Positions 1 through 7,136 are shown, counted from the first letter of the stretch. The stretch: 14,954 nucleotides of DNA from JAFGOY01 sp034430335 (GCA_034430335.1 DAOUES010000253.1:1-14954); one strand, 5' to 3'. Numbers and translations are program-made. Notes: generated by a model from the letters alone, not told the origin.

Positions 1-1
1 C

Positions 2-46
2 GGGAAGGGGAGCACCTTCTGGTTCACCCTGCCGCTCGACCACTAG
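2..46 (+). CDS. Sensor histidine kinase, C-terminal tail (partial)
   Basis: The first bases encode GKGSTFWFTLPLDH and a TAG stop at 44-46. A GKGSTFWFTLP ending is typical of the last strand of the HATPase_c (GHKL) domain of two-component sensor kinases, after the G2 box. Only 14 codons lie in the window, so sensor domains, phosphorylation site and partner regulator cannot be seen. A repeat copy begins about 2 bases after the stop. The family call rests on this short motif but the motif is distinctive. Confidence 0.75.
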   Translation, partial: GKGSTFWFTLPLDH

Positions 47-47
47 G

Positions 48-173
48 GCCTGTTATGCACTTTTTCGCCCTCACCCTAAATCCCTCTCCCTCATGGAGAG
101 GGACTTGCCGCCTGTTCTCCATGAGGGAGAAGGGCCGGGGATGAGAGCTTCTAGCGGCTGTCTCGTGCCGGAC
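48..173 (+). repeat. Palindromic intergenic repeat, copy 1
   Basis: The core at 68-145 begins CCCTCACCCTAAATCCC and ends GGGCCGGGGATGAG, with internal inverted segments (CTCCCTCATGGAGAG and CTCCATGAGGGAGA). The same unit occurs in opposite orientation at 2536-2666, with a different loop. Similarity continues past the core on both sides (GCCTGTTATGC here against the reverse complement of GCATGATAGGC there), giving a unit of about 126 bp. No target duplication was seen. It resembles a MITE-like dispersed repeat. Confidence 0.7.
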
Positions 174-199
174 ACTCTAAACAGAGTTCGTAACATGCT

Positions 200-655
200 T
201 TAGCGGAGCAGCGGCAGCCGGATGCCGCGCGGCACGGAGTAATCCCGTTCGATCAGCCCCACGTCTTCGAGCTGCTTCAAGTAGTGAGACGCCGAACTGG
301 TGCTGCACCAGTCGAACTCGTCGCGCATCTCGCGCAGGGTAGGAGCGTAGCCATGCGCCTCGCAGTAGCGCCGGATGAAGATATACAGGGCAGCGGGAGT
401 GTTCCTGACTTCGCGCATGAGTTCGCGCTCGACCAGCCGGGTCGAGATCGATTCTTCCGCCGGTGGATCGGCGCTGGCTTTGTCGGCGGGGCTGTTGTAG
501 TAGCGAACGATCCATGTCTCGCAGGCCAGGCAGCGGATCAGCAGGCGGTCGCGGGTGCGGTATTCGCACACTGCTGCCCGGCCACATTTTTCGCACACGA
601 CCGGCAGGCGCTGCCAGGATCGATCACGGCGGGTTCGTTTGAAGTCTACGGCCAT
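200..655 (-). CDS. Zinc-ribbon / LexA-type winged-helix DNA-binding protein
   Basis: A 151-residue protein. Residues 21-45 carry two CxxC pairs (C21/C24 in CEKC, C42/C45 in CLAC), as in a zinc ribbon. Residues about 88-148 match the LexA N-terminal winged-helix domain: LYIFIRRYCEAHGYAPTLRE, then STSSASHYLKQLEDVGLIER, then a wing ending RGIRL. There is no LexA autocleavage domain (no Ala-Gly site or Ser/Lys dyad), so this is not LexA itself but a stand-alone regulator using the same fold. The ATG at 655 is preceded by AGAGG nine bases away. It is divergent from the orphan gene at 829, and an inverted repeat lies between them. Autoregulation or control of that neighbour is inference. Confidence 0.8.
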   Translation of the reverse strand: MAVDFKRTRRDRSWQRLPVVCEKCGRAAVCEYRTRDRLLIRCLACETWIVRYYNSPADKASADPPAEESISTRLVERELMREVRNTPAALYIFIRRYCEAHGYAPTLREMRDEFDWCSTSSASHYLKQLEDVGLIERDYSVPRGIRLPLLR

Positions 656-725
656 TATGGTGTACCTCTAAATCGCTTTTCAATACCAATCCAATACCGG
701 TGCCCCAGGCTTTCGCCCAGACATT

Positions 726-748
726 CGAACTACGTTACCAGAAGTTCG
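726..748. promoter_or_regulatory. Inverted repeat, candidate operator
   Basis: CGAACT (726-731) and AGTTCG (743-748) form a perfect inverted repeat with an 11-base spacer. It abuts the -35 hexamer of the promoter at 749-777 and lies upstream of the divergent LexA-fold gene. The CGAAC half-site resembles Gram-positive LexA boxes, but the spacing differs from the classic site. A role as operator is inferred from position. Confidence 0.4.
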
Positions 749-777
749 TTGCGCCAAATGGCTCATTCCCGTAAAAT
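749..777 (+). promoter_or_regulatory. Sigma-70-like promoter for the gene at 829
   Basis: TTGCGC (749-754), a 17-base spacer, and TAAAAT (772-777). Transcription would start near 784, giving a leader of about 45 bases to the ATG at 829. Confidence 0.5.
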
Positions 778-828
778 AGGGACGACTCTACATTGGGTGA
801 ACTTCGTTCAAGAGACGTGAGCAAAAGT

Positions 829-1647
829 ATGGCTGCGCAACCCGCACAAAATGATGATCGAATTCAAGCACTGGCGAATATCCTCAGTCTGCTGGCAATA
901 ATCGGCGGAATGGATAAAGCCGCCGTCCAGCGCGTTTTGATTGCGCTCGGCTCAAACCTGATCGCCGGAACGGGGGCCGGGCGCATCGAGACGGACCTCG
1001 CGGCGCGGCTGCTTGCCCAGGTCGCCAACGAAGACGGCGAAGAGGTGGCGCTGCGCATCGCCTCGGACATGGGCTTTGTTGCCAACGCCTGGAAACCGGT
1101 GCTGACGGAGTTCGTCACCAGCGATCCGTATCGCATCGTGCCTTCCGCCGAGATCATTTACCAGCTTGTCAACTACAGCAGTTTTACGCTCCAGAACTAC
1201 GGCGCGTTCGACCGCTTCGGCGGGCCAGACCAGGTGATCTCAATGCCTCAACTGACCGCCTCGTTGAAACCTTACCCGGTTCCCGACACGGGGCTGGTCT
1301 GGGAACTGGTCGGGTTTGCCGACCCGCCCGACCAGGCGCTGGTCGGCACGAGCCTGGACGCGATGTACCTCTTCAAGGCGGCCTCGTCGAACGTCGACCT
1401 GCGCTTCTCCGAACTGGAGCGCAACGCCGATTCCGGCTCGCGCCAGGAGCACGACGTCCGGGTCGACGACGGCCTGTTCGCTGCCTTCGTAGCGGGACTG
1501 CTCGGCGACCTGCTGTACTGGGCCGCCCGCCTGCGGGCGGACGTGATCACCGGGCAGCAAACATGGCGGCGGATCAAAGCGCTGATCATCGCCCCGGGAG
1601 CCGACGTTCAACAGGACATCGACTCCTACCCTGACGATTTTGAGTAA
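829..1647 (+). CDS. Hypothetical protein (272 residues)
   Basis: I do not recognise a family. The frame opens with TTG at 793 and has a GTG at 817 and ATG at 829. I prefer 829 (MAAQPAQNDD), because the TTG would lie only about 9 bases past the predicted transcription start, but no start has a strong ribosome binding site. The protein appears soluble: an N-terminal helical part rich in Ala and Leu (about 10-90), a middle part with aromatic and Pro residues (YPVPDTGLVWELVGF), and an acidic C-terminus (DIDSYPDDFE). I see no signal peptide or catalytic motif. GC-rich third positions across the whole frame support it as real. It is divergent from the LexA-fold regulator and convergent with the DUF1349 gene. 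Confidence 0.7.
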   Translation: MAAQPAQNDDRIQALANILSLLAIIGGMDKAAVQRVLIALGSNLIAGTGAGRIETDLAARLLAQVANEDGEEVALRIASDMGFVANAWKPVLTEFVTSDPYRIVPSAEIIYQLVNYSSFTLQNYGAFDRFGGPDQVISMPQLTASLKPYPVPDTGLVWELVGFADPPDQALVGTSLDAMYLFKAASSNVDLRFSELERNADSGSRQEHDVRVDDGLFAAFVAGLLGDLLYWAARLRADVITGQQTWRRIKALIIAPGADVQQDIDSYPDDFE

Positions 1648-1750
1648 TTCACAGGCTAACATACCCTCTTAAGAAGGTCAATATAGCGACGGTGATAATC
1701 CCGTTTGGATTCGGTTAGAACGGGCGTTCTAGCGCGGATGGATGGGGATT

Positions 1751-1771
1751 CCAGGCGATTTCGTCACCTGG
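1751..1771. other. Imperfect hairpin in convergent intergenic region
   Basis: CCAGG (1751-1755) pairs with CCTGG (1767-1771), with partial pairing inside. It is followed by GGGGCTGAAGCCGCCGGGCT, a degenerate relative of the repeats at 6919 and 9093. The 171-base gap between the convergent genes holds nothing else I can identify; no T-run supports a terminator. Confidence 0.3.
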
Positions 1772-1818
1772 GGCTGAAGCCGCCGGGCTAAACCGGAGAT
1801 CGAGGCGGCGGGGCGGGT

Positions 1819-2421
1819 TCAGCTTCCGTCGCGGAGGTTTTCGAGCGTTTGGGCTGCGAAGTGGATATCCGAAAAGATAGCTGTGCATGATTCGCCGGTC
1901 GGGGATTGTGACGAGAAGCCCAGATAGACTTCATCGATTGGGCCAAGTGAGAAATAGCGGATCATGTTCCAGGTTTTGCCATCGGTCGATGCGTGAAAGG
2001 CGAACGTGTCGCCGATTCTGGCGACTCTGAGATAGACCTGATTACCATCGATGATGGTCGAGTTGCAGTCGTCGGATAGTCCGCGAGTGACGACGGTGAC
2101 GACGGTCGGGTTGGCCTGTGGGGAGTATTCGAAACAGAGTTTGGCGCAGCGGCTCTCGTCGACGATAACGGCCAGCACGCCTGCGTCGAAGGTCGATTTG
2201 AAGCCGACTTCGACCTTTGCGGAGAGCAGGCAGTCGCCCATTACCGGGAAGACGAGGCGGGGTGTATTGGCGCTGATGATGTCACCGCCGGGGCTGGTGA
2301 ACCAGTCGGTGTGTTTGTCTGCGGTGATGGTCAATGACTGCTTATTGTCGACGTGGAAGTCGAGGGGATCGTTTTGCCAGTGAAGATCGGCGGGGATGGC
2401 GCTAAGAATGATAGGACTCAT
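1819..2421 (-). CDS. DUF1349 (concanavalin A-like lectin fold) protein
   Basis: A 200-residue protein with the pattern of the DUF1349/COG3506 family, single-domain jelly-roll proteins related to the C-terminal domain of GH43 beta-xylosidases. Recognisable parts are the early WQNDPL and TDWFTSPGG, the beta-strand LSAKVEVGFKSTFDAGVLAV, CAKLCFEYSPQ, and the closing DGKTWNMIRYFSLG, VYLGFSSQSP and FSDIHF. Length fits the family. No signal peptide, so it is probably cytosolic. AGGAG lies seven bases before the ATG at 2421, and a TATAAT -10 sits upstream, so it is probably monocistronic. The family is suspected to bind carbohydrate but its cellular role is poorly known. Confidence 0.85.
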   Translation of the reverse strand: MSPIILSAIPADLHWQNDPLDFHVDNKQSLTITADKHTDWFTSPGGDIISANTPRLVFPVMGDCLLSAKVEVGFKSTFDAGVLAVIVDESRCAKLCFEYSPQANPTVVTVVTRGLSDDCNSTIIDGNQVYLRVARIGDTFAFHASTDGKTWNMIRYFSLGPIDEVYLGFSSQSPTGESCTAIFSDIHFAAQTLENLRDGS

Positions 2422-2456
2422 GGGTTTTCTCCTGATGCTATGATTACCGGATCAGC

Positions 2457-2462
2457 ATTATA
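2457..2462 (-). promoter_or_regulatory. -10 element for the DUF1349 gene
   Basis: On the minus strand this reads TATAAT within GTGGTATAATGC, about 36 bases before the start codon. No -35 hexamer at standard spacing is convincing; TTGTCA lies 23 bases upstream, which is too far. Confidence 0.4.
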
Positions 2463-2535
2463 CCACGCGGGGGCAGCGGATAGCGTGACAAAGTGGGGGG
2501 TGAAATGAGACAAGCATATGAACTCTGCTTGAATC

Positions 2536-2666
2536 GCCCGATAAGACACAGCCAATGCCCTCATCCCCGGCCCTTCTCCCTCATGGAGAAGGGGGAACAA
2601 GCAGATTAAGTCCCTCTCCATGAGGGAGAGGGATTTAGGGTGAGGGCCAAAAAACGCATGATAGGC
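2536..2666 (-). repeat. Palindromic intergenic repeat, copy 2 (inverted relative to copy 1)
   Basis: The core at 2558-2646 runs from CCCTCATCCCCGGCCC to TTTAGGGTGAGGG and equals the reverse complement of 68-145 at both ends, with a different and longer loop (GGGGAACAAGCAGATTAAG region). The outer flanks also match copy 1. It fills much of the 457-base gap between the DUF1349 gene and the methyltransferase. The rest of that gap (about 2667-2878) shows no gene. Confidence 0.7.
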
Positions 2667-2878
2667 TCTAAAGATTGCTGAGGCATTTTCTCTTCCCCCT
2701 AAAATGTCATGCTACCGGTGCAGCGGAGGGTTTTTCCAAGACTTTCACCAAATGATACAATGCAAACCGTCCGCAACCGGAGCAGCGCGGAAATGATTGA
2801 GCGGCTGGTTTTGAATGTGTGAATCGGGCAATGACTTGAACGACAGGTTGGTACACTGATATCACTGGGAGAGGCCGT

Positions 2879-3595
2879 ATGCCCTGTAACGCGTGGCAAA
2901 ATTTAACTGTTGTCAAAGGCTACCTGGAGGGTACTCGACAACTTATACCTCTCGCCGAGCCTCAAATTGATGTGATGATGCGGTTAATCCAGGCAACCCA
3001 GTCGAAGGTGTCTCGTGTGCTTGATATCGGCTGCGGTGACGGCATTATCGGGCGGATAATTCGCGCCGCCTATCCCGAATGCACACTGGTTTTTGTGGAT
3101 TACTCCAAACCAATGCTTGATGCTGCGATGGCAACACTCCCACCGCAGCCGCCAAAGACAACCTACTACCTTGCCGATTTCGGCGAAGTTGGCTGGCAAA
3201 AAGATATCACTTCGGGGTTCGATGTGATTGTCTCCCGGTTTGCGATTCACCATGTCCCGCACGAAGCGAAACAGCGTCTCTATGAAGAAGTATTTGAAAT
3301 GCTTAATCCGGGGGGAATTTTTGTTAACATCGAACATGTTGCCTCTCATGGTTCGTTAGGGGAGCGTTTGTTCGATGATTTGATGATCGATGCACTTCAC
3401 CGGCAGAGTGAGCAGAGCATCACACGGGAGGAAGCGGCAGAAGCATTTCAAAACAGGCAGGATAAAGAGACTAATATCTTAGCCCCGGTTGAGGAACAAT
3501 GTGGGTGGCTTCGCCGGATTGGGTTTATTGAGGTTGATGTTTACCTGAAAGTAACCGTGCTGGCGGTGTTTGCCGGGATCAGGCCGGGTTCATAA
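2879..3595 (+). CDS. Class I SAM-dependent methyltransferase
   Basis: A 238-residue Rossmann-fold methyltransferase. Motif I is VLDIGCGDG (residues 47-55); the acidic end of strand 2 is D74 (VFVDYSKPML); AD at 99-100 corresponds to the adenine-contacting motif; motif IV is FDVIVSRFAIHHV (114-126), and LNPGGIFV (142-149) is the post-IV strand. Such proteins transfer a methyl group from S-adenosylmethionine to small molecules or other acceptors; the substrate cannot be told. The ATG follows GGGAGAG at good spacing. No partner gene is adjacent in the same operon. Its codon use is visibly less GC-rich than the VWA gene downstream, which hints at separate ancestry. Confidence 0.85.
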   Translation: MPCNAWQNLTVVKGYLEGTRQLIPLAEPQIDVMMRLIQATQSKVSRVLDIGCGDGIIGRIIRAAYPECTLVFVDYSKPMLDAAMATLPPQPPKTTYYLADFGEVGWQKDITSGFDVIVSRFAIHHVPHEAKQRLYEEVFEMLNPGGIFVNIEHVASHGSLGERLFDDLMIDALHRQSEQSITREEAAEAFQNRQDKETNILAPVEEQCGWLRRIGFIEVDVYLKVTVLAVFAGIRPGS

Positions 3596-3663
3596 CTCCA
3601 TTCTGGCCGGTTCGCAATCGTTTAAGTCCCATTAATGGTTAAGGCGAAAACCCCGATCCTTTG

Positions 3664-3669
3664 TATAAT
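3664..3669 (+). promoter_or_regulatory. -10 element for the VWA-FHA gene
   Basis: TATAAT at 3664-3669 lies about 65 bases before the ATG at 3734. The -35 is weak (TTAAGG, 3639-3644, spacing 19). The predicted 5' leader contains the hairpin at 3697-3714. Confidence 0.45.
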
Positions 3670-3696
3670 AAGGAGGGCATCTTTCTTATTCGTCGG

Positions 3697-3714
3697 GGCG
3701 GCCTGCTGGCCGCC
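3697..3714 (+). promoter_or_regulatory. 5' leader hairpin
   Basis: GGCGGCC (3697-3703), loop TGCT, GGCCGCC (3708-3714): a perfect 7-bp GC stem that ends 7 bases before the GGAAGG ribosome binding site of the VWA-FHA gene. It is followed by TATCTT rather than a clear T-run. It may stabilise the message or weakly attenuate; the function is unknown. Confidence 0.45.
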
Positions 3715-3733
3715 TATCTTCGGAAGGGACTTC

Positions 3734-5695
3734 ATGAAGCGAAAGCCCCAACACCGCCGTACAGCGATCCGGATTGCCGGGATCGCGATTCTGGTCTGCG
3801 CACTGTTCGCAGTTGTCTCCCCGGCGGCTTCGCAGACCAACATCGACCTGGTGGAGATCGTCGACATCGATACGACGGCGTTCCCCGACGTGACGATCCA
3901 GGCGCGGGTGGTGGGGCCGGATCGCCTGCCGGTTGAGGTGCTCAACGCCGATGCGGTCATCCTGGCCGAGAACGGGATCGAGCAGCCTTTTACGCACGTC
4001 ACCGTCGACGCGGGGGCGCAGGTCGCGCTGGTGATCGACCTGGGGGCGGGGAGCGACTCGCACGGGGTGACCGGCGAGCCGCGCTATCTCGAACTCGCCG
4101 CGCTTGCCGAACGCTATATCGAGGGGATGGGAAGCAACGACTCGGCGATGCTGGTCGTCCAGGACGAGGCCGGGATGGGCGTCGTGCAGACAATGACGAG
4201 CAGCAAGGATCAGCTCCGCGCAGCGCTGGCGGCGCTCGAACCGAATTACGGCACGGCGACCAACGGCCTGGCTGCCGTTCAACTGGCGATTGAAGAATTA
4301 CAGGCGATCACCGGGTCGAGCAAGACGCAGGCGGTGGTTTTCCTGACGACCGGTGTGCAGAACGCGATCAATCCCGGCTATGCGGCGGTCGAGACGTTTG
4401 CGAAGGAATTCGGGATTCCGATCTACGCGGTGCTGTCGCACGCCACCGAGAGCACCTTCGGGCCGCGCCTGGAAGAACTGGCGGCCAATACCAACGGTCG
4501 ATATGCCTTTTACGTCAGCGATGCCGACCCGGCGGTCGAGGATATTTTCGCCGGGCTGGAGTTGATGCGCGTCCAGTTCAAGTTCACCTTCCGCTCGACC
4601 GACGGCACGAACGCCGAGCGCTCGATTGTGATCCGGGCGCGCGGGGGCGGATCGGGCGCGCCGCAGGATTACTGGAGCTACGCCGTCTCGCTCGCCGACC
4701 CGGTGGTGGTGGTCGACGACCCAGTCTCCGGCGCAGAGATCATACGGAAGGCCGAGACGTGGGATCAGAACCCGGATTCGATCCGGCCCTCGTCGGCGAA
4801 CGTGATCGCCCATCTCGAATGGCCGGACGGCTACCCGCGCCGGATCGAGAGCGCCCAGTTTTACGTCGACGGCGAGGCATACGGCCCGCCGCTGATGGAT
4901 ACCGCCCCCGGCGACAATCTGCTGTTCGGCTGGGATTTGCGGACGTATCGCACGCAGGGGGACAACCTCGCCCGGCTGGAGATTCAGGTCGTCGACGAAC
5001 TGGGGTATATCGCCCGGAGCGACGAAATGCAGGTCGCGGTGGTGGTCGACATCCCCGCGCCGCCGCCGGAGGAAGTGATCGAGGAGCCGGCGTGCACTAT
5101 GGACGATGGGCTGCTGGTCTACCTGCGCTGCTTCATCTTCGAAGGGGCGGGGATGATCGCGCTGGTGATCGCGCTGGCGACGCTGATCATCGTAATGATC
5201 ATCTGGCGGAACCGGCGGCAGATCGCGCAGACGGCTGAAAGGGCTACCGAAGCGGCAAGCGAGGCGGTGAGCCGGGTCACCCGGCCAGCAGGCCAGCCGC
5301 GCGCGGCGGCGGCCTACCTGACGATCATCCGGGGCGGCAGCCCCGCGCTGGAAGGTCGAAAATTCTCGGTGCCGCTTGGGACGATCACGCCGATTGGCCG
5401 CGATAGGAGCCAGGTGGTGATCGCGCTGCCGGACGAGGAAAACTCGGTGATCAGCCGCAAGCACTGCGAAATCCGCGACGCCGACGGCGTTTTCAGGCTG
5501 CGCGATTTTGCCAGCAAGTACGGCACCTATTTGAACAATGTCAGGCTGGCCGAACTTGGATCGGAGGTGCTGCATCACGGCGACGAGATCGCGCTTGGGC
5601 CAATCGAGCGAGGTGGGATATTGTTCCGGTTCGAGTTGGCGATGGAAGACGTGGATGTGGAAGAGGTCGATGAGGATGAGGTGGTTGAAGAGTAG
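3734..5695 (+). CDS. Membrane-anchored VWA domain protein with cytosolic FHA domain
   Basis: The start at 3734 is chosen over an upstream ATG (3635) because it follows GGAAGG and begins a signal peptide: basic MKRKPQHRR, a hydrophobic stretch to about 27, and SPAAS-Q near 33. Of 653 residues, about 95-280 form a von Willebrand factor A-like domain, but the metal site is degraded: VALVIDLGAGS replaces DxSxS and FLTTGVQN replaces TDG. A beta-rich region follows (about 350-440), a Pro-rich linker, a membrane helix (about 473-490) and a cytosolic FHA domain (about 543-635) with GRDR, SVISRKH and YGTYLNN. FHA domains bind phosphothreonine. The tail is highly acidic. The Ser/Thr kinase gene comes next, which fits a kinase-FHA signalling pair: sensing outside, phosphopeptide binding inside. 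This coupling is inference. Confidence 0.9.
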   Translation: MKRKPQHRRTAIRIAGIAILVCALFAVVSPAASQTNIDLVEIVDIDTTAFPDVTIQARVVGPDRLPVEVLNADAVILAENGIEQPFTHVTVDAGAQVALVIDLGAGSDSHGVTGEPRYLELAALAERYIEGMGSNDSAMLVVQDEAGMGVVQTMTSSKDQLRAALAALEPNYGTATNGLAAVQLAIEELQAITGSSKTQAVVFLTTGVQNAINPGYAAVETFAKEFGIPIYAVLSHATESTFGPRLEELAANTNGRYAFYVSDADPAVEDIFAGLELMRVQFKFTFRSTDGTNAERSIVIRARGGGSGAPQDYWSYAVSLADPVVVVDDPVSGAEIIRKAETWDQNPDSIRPSSANVIAHLEWPDGYPRRIESAQFYVDGEAYGPPLMDTAPGDNLLFGWDLRTYRTQGDNLARLEIQVVDELGYIARSDEMQVAVVVDIPAPPPEEVIEEPACTMDDGLLVYLRCFIFEGAGMIALVIALATLIIVMIIWRNRRQIAQTAERATEAASEAVSRVTRPAGQPRAAAAYLTIIRGGSPALEGRKFSVPLGTITPIGRDRSQVVIALPDEENSVISRKHCEIRDADGVFRLRDFASKYGTYLNNVRLAELGSEVLHHGDEIALGPIERGGILFRFELAMEDVDVEEVDEDEVVEE

Positions 5696-5710
5696 CGGTG
5701 TCTGATTAAG

Positions 5711-5940
5711 TATGTTAAGAATTAGCCATGATCACCCCCCGTATTTCGCAGAGCGAAATACTGCCCCCCTTAGCAAGGGGGGCGGCATTCTACCCGTGTC
5801 AAGAGTCGAGTCGGCGATCAATCCCCTTAGCAAGGGGGGGCGGCAAAATTCGGGGGTGTGAAGTAACGAATAGAGCAATGAGCACCCCCTGTGAGCCTTC
5901 GGCTCATCCGTCCCCCTTAGCAAGGGGGACAGCATATGTT
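5711..5940. mobile_element. Candidate non-autonomous palindromic element with TATGTT flanks
   Basis: Between the VWA-FHA and kinase genes the sequence is a run of palindromes: TATTTCGC AGA GCGAAATA (5742-5760); GCCCCCCTT AGC AAGGGGGGC (5763-5783); CCCCTT AGC AAGGGG (5823-5837); TGAGCC TTC GGCTCA (5892-5906); GTCCCCCTT AGC AAGGGGGAC (5910-5930). TATGTT occurs at 5711-5716 and 5935-5940, a possible 6-bp target duplication. The right part resembles the element in vapC: GAGCCTTCGGCTC followed by a C-run/AGCAAG/G-run palindrome. Insertion is less certain here than in vapC because there is no interrupted gene to prove it. Confidence 0.5.
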
Positions 5941-5976
5941 GTTATAACACAGTGGGAATTGTTCAGGAGAGTCTGA

Positions 5977-6906
5977 ATGAGCGTTGGCGCGCTCGAACCG
6001 AATATGACGGTCGGCCCGTTCATGGTGACCGAGTCGATTGCGCGCGGCGGCATGGCGACCGTCTACCGGGCGCAGCGCCAGGATCGCAACGGCAGCGAGG
6101 TCGCGTTGAAAATCAGCCGGTTCGCCGAGACGGACAAACGCTACGGCGACGCGGTGCGGTTCGAGGCGAACCTGCTCGAACACCTCGATCATCCAAACAT
6201 CGTCAAGCTGGTGCCGATCCCGGTGCCCAATCAACGGGTGTTCCCTTCGGCGGCGCGGGCGATGCAGATTCGGGGCAATCCCTGGTATTACGCGATGGAG
6301 TTCATGGCGGGCGGATCGCTGCTCGACTATGTCGAGCAGGGCGGGCGGCTTGCCATCGACGTGGCCGTCTCGACTGCCTACCAGGTGGCGCGCGGGCTGC
6401 TCTATATGCACAGGATGGGCTACGCGCACCTCGATACGAAGGTCGAGAACATCCTGTTCCGCTACCCGGTGGAAAAGGGCGCGCTGCTGCACGTGGTGAT
6501 CGTCGACTTTGGGGTATCGGCGCAGAACGTGCGCGGCATGCAGGCGACAGGCGGCACGCTGCTGATCATGGCCCCGGAGCGCCTCACACCGCCCGACCCC
6601 GACGATCCGCCGCTGGACGCGGGCAAGATGGATGTCTACTCGCTGGGAGTGACGATGTATCGCATCCTCACCGGCCAGTACCCCTTCATCGGGAATTCGC
6701 AGCGCACGCTGATCAGCGCGATATTGAACGACCCGGTCACCCCGCCAAACGAGCACCGCGCCGATATTCCCCCCGATATCGCCGGGCTGGTGATGGCGTG
6801 CCTCGCCAAAGATCAGATCGACCGGATCGGGCTGCCCGACCTGGTGGCCGATCTGGAGCGGCTGCCGTATCGAATCACGCGGCTGACGCGCGATCTGAGT
6901 GGGTGA
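5977..6906 (+). CDS. Serine/threonine protein kinase (non-RD, soluble)
   Basis: A 309-residue Hanks-type kinase with little beyond the catalytic domain. Seen: the glycine loop IARGGMATVYRA (21-32); ATP lysine K45 in VALK; helix-C glutamate E63; catalytic loop HLDTKVEN (151-158) with D153, K155 and N158; DFG at 177-179; APE at 199-201; D219 in DVYSLG; and R283. The usual HRD arginine is Leu, so it is a non-RD kinase, and the usual Pro after the Lys is Val. All catalytic residues are present. There is no membrane segment or sensor domain, so it is probably cytosolic. AGGAGAG precedes the ATG. It follows the VWA-FHA gene on the same strand after 281 bases, and the FHA protein is its likeliest partner. 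Confidence 0.93.
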   Translation: MSVGALEPNMTVGPFMVTESIARGGMATVYRAQRQDRNGSEVALKISRFAETDKRYGDAVRFEANLLEHLDHPNIVKLVPIPVPNQRVFPSAARAMQIRGNPWYYAMEFMAGGSLLDYVEQGGRLAIDVAVSTAYQVARGLLYMHRMGYAHLDTKVENILFRYPVEKGALLHVVIVDFGVSAQNVRGMQATGGTLLIMAPERLTPPDPDDPPLDAGKMDVYSLGVTMYRILTGQYPFIGNSQRTLISAILNDPVTPPNEHRADIPPDIAGLVMACLAKDQIDRIGLPDLVADLERLPYRITRLTRDLSG

Positions 6907-6918
6907 GCGGGTGCGGCT

Positions 6919-6938
6919 CCCGGCGCTGAAGCGCCGGG
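6919..6938. repeat. GC hairpin repeat, copy near kinase stop
   Basis: CCCGGCGCT GA AGCGCCGGG is a near-perfect palindrome 13 bases past the kinase stop, followed by CCAAAAACGATATGTCGA. The same hairpin and tail (CGATACGTCGA) recur at 9093-9130. There is no T-run, so it is a dispersed REP-like repeat rather than a clear terminator, though it may protect the 3' end of the message. Confidence 0.6.
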
Positions 6939-6991
6939 CCAAAAACGATATGTCGAACCTGCGCCCCCCTCTGACGAATCTTTGGTTCGCC

Positions 6992-7014
6992 ATCTCCCCC
7001 TGCCAGGGGGAGAT
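6992..7014. repeat. Long palindrome downstream of kinase
   Basis: ATCTCCCCC TGCCA GGGGGAGAT is a perfect 9-bp stem with a 5-base loop. Just before it, CGAATC TTT GGTTCG forms another stem, and AGATCAAG (7027-7034) pairs with CTTGATCT (7055-7062) just after. The 234 bases between the kinase and the vapC remnant contain these palindromes and no gene. Confidence 0.5.
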
Positions 7015-7122
7015 CAGGGTTGGCGTAGATCAAGCAGGCTCCGAGTCGGCTCGTCTTGATCTGAATGGCGGATAAATCCTCCGAGTTGAAGCGATGCGTT
7101 TCTGTGAAATGGGGGATTTGTG

Positions 7123-7136
7123 GGCGCTAATGCGCC
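7123..7136. other. Short hairpin next to the native vapC stop
   Basis: GGCGC TAAT GCGCC lies 4 bases beyond the native TAG stop of the interrupted vapC (7141-7143). There is no T-run, so it is at most a weak terminator or RNA-stabilising hairpin. Confidence 0.3.

Noticed and set aside
284..820. 178-codon plus-strand frame
   Set aside because: Antisense to the zinc-ribbon/LexA-fold gene, with no ribosome binding site and no motif.
2418..2916. Small minus-strand frames in the gap before the methyltransferase
   Set aside because: They translate repeat sequence or run antisense to the methyltransferase start, with no ribosome binding sites or motifs.
3635..3733. Upstream ATG start for the VWA-FHA protein
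   Set aside because: It would precede the likely transcription start and put 33 residues ahead of a clear signal peptide; the ATG at 3734 has a good ribosome binding site.
4298..5578. 426-codon minus-strand frame opposite the VWA-FHA gene
   Set aside because: Low-complexity Arg/Asp/His-rich translation with no motif; the plus-strand frame has signal peptide, VWA, membrane helix and FHA domain.
5742..5930. Possible CRISPR array
   Set aside because: The repeated units are palindromes with unequal spacing (roughly 40-70 bases), variable arms and only three related copies; no cas genes are present.
5952..6929. 325-codon plus-strand frame overlapping the kinase
   Set aside because: Alternate-frame shadow; the kinase motifs lie in the other frame with a good ribosome binding site.
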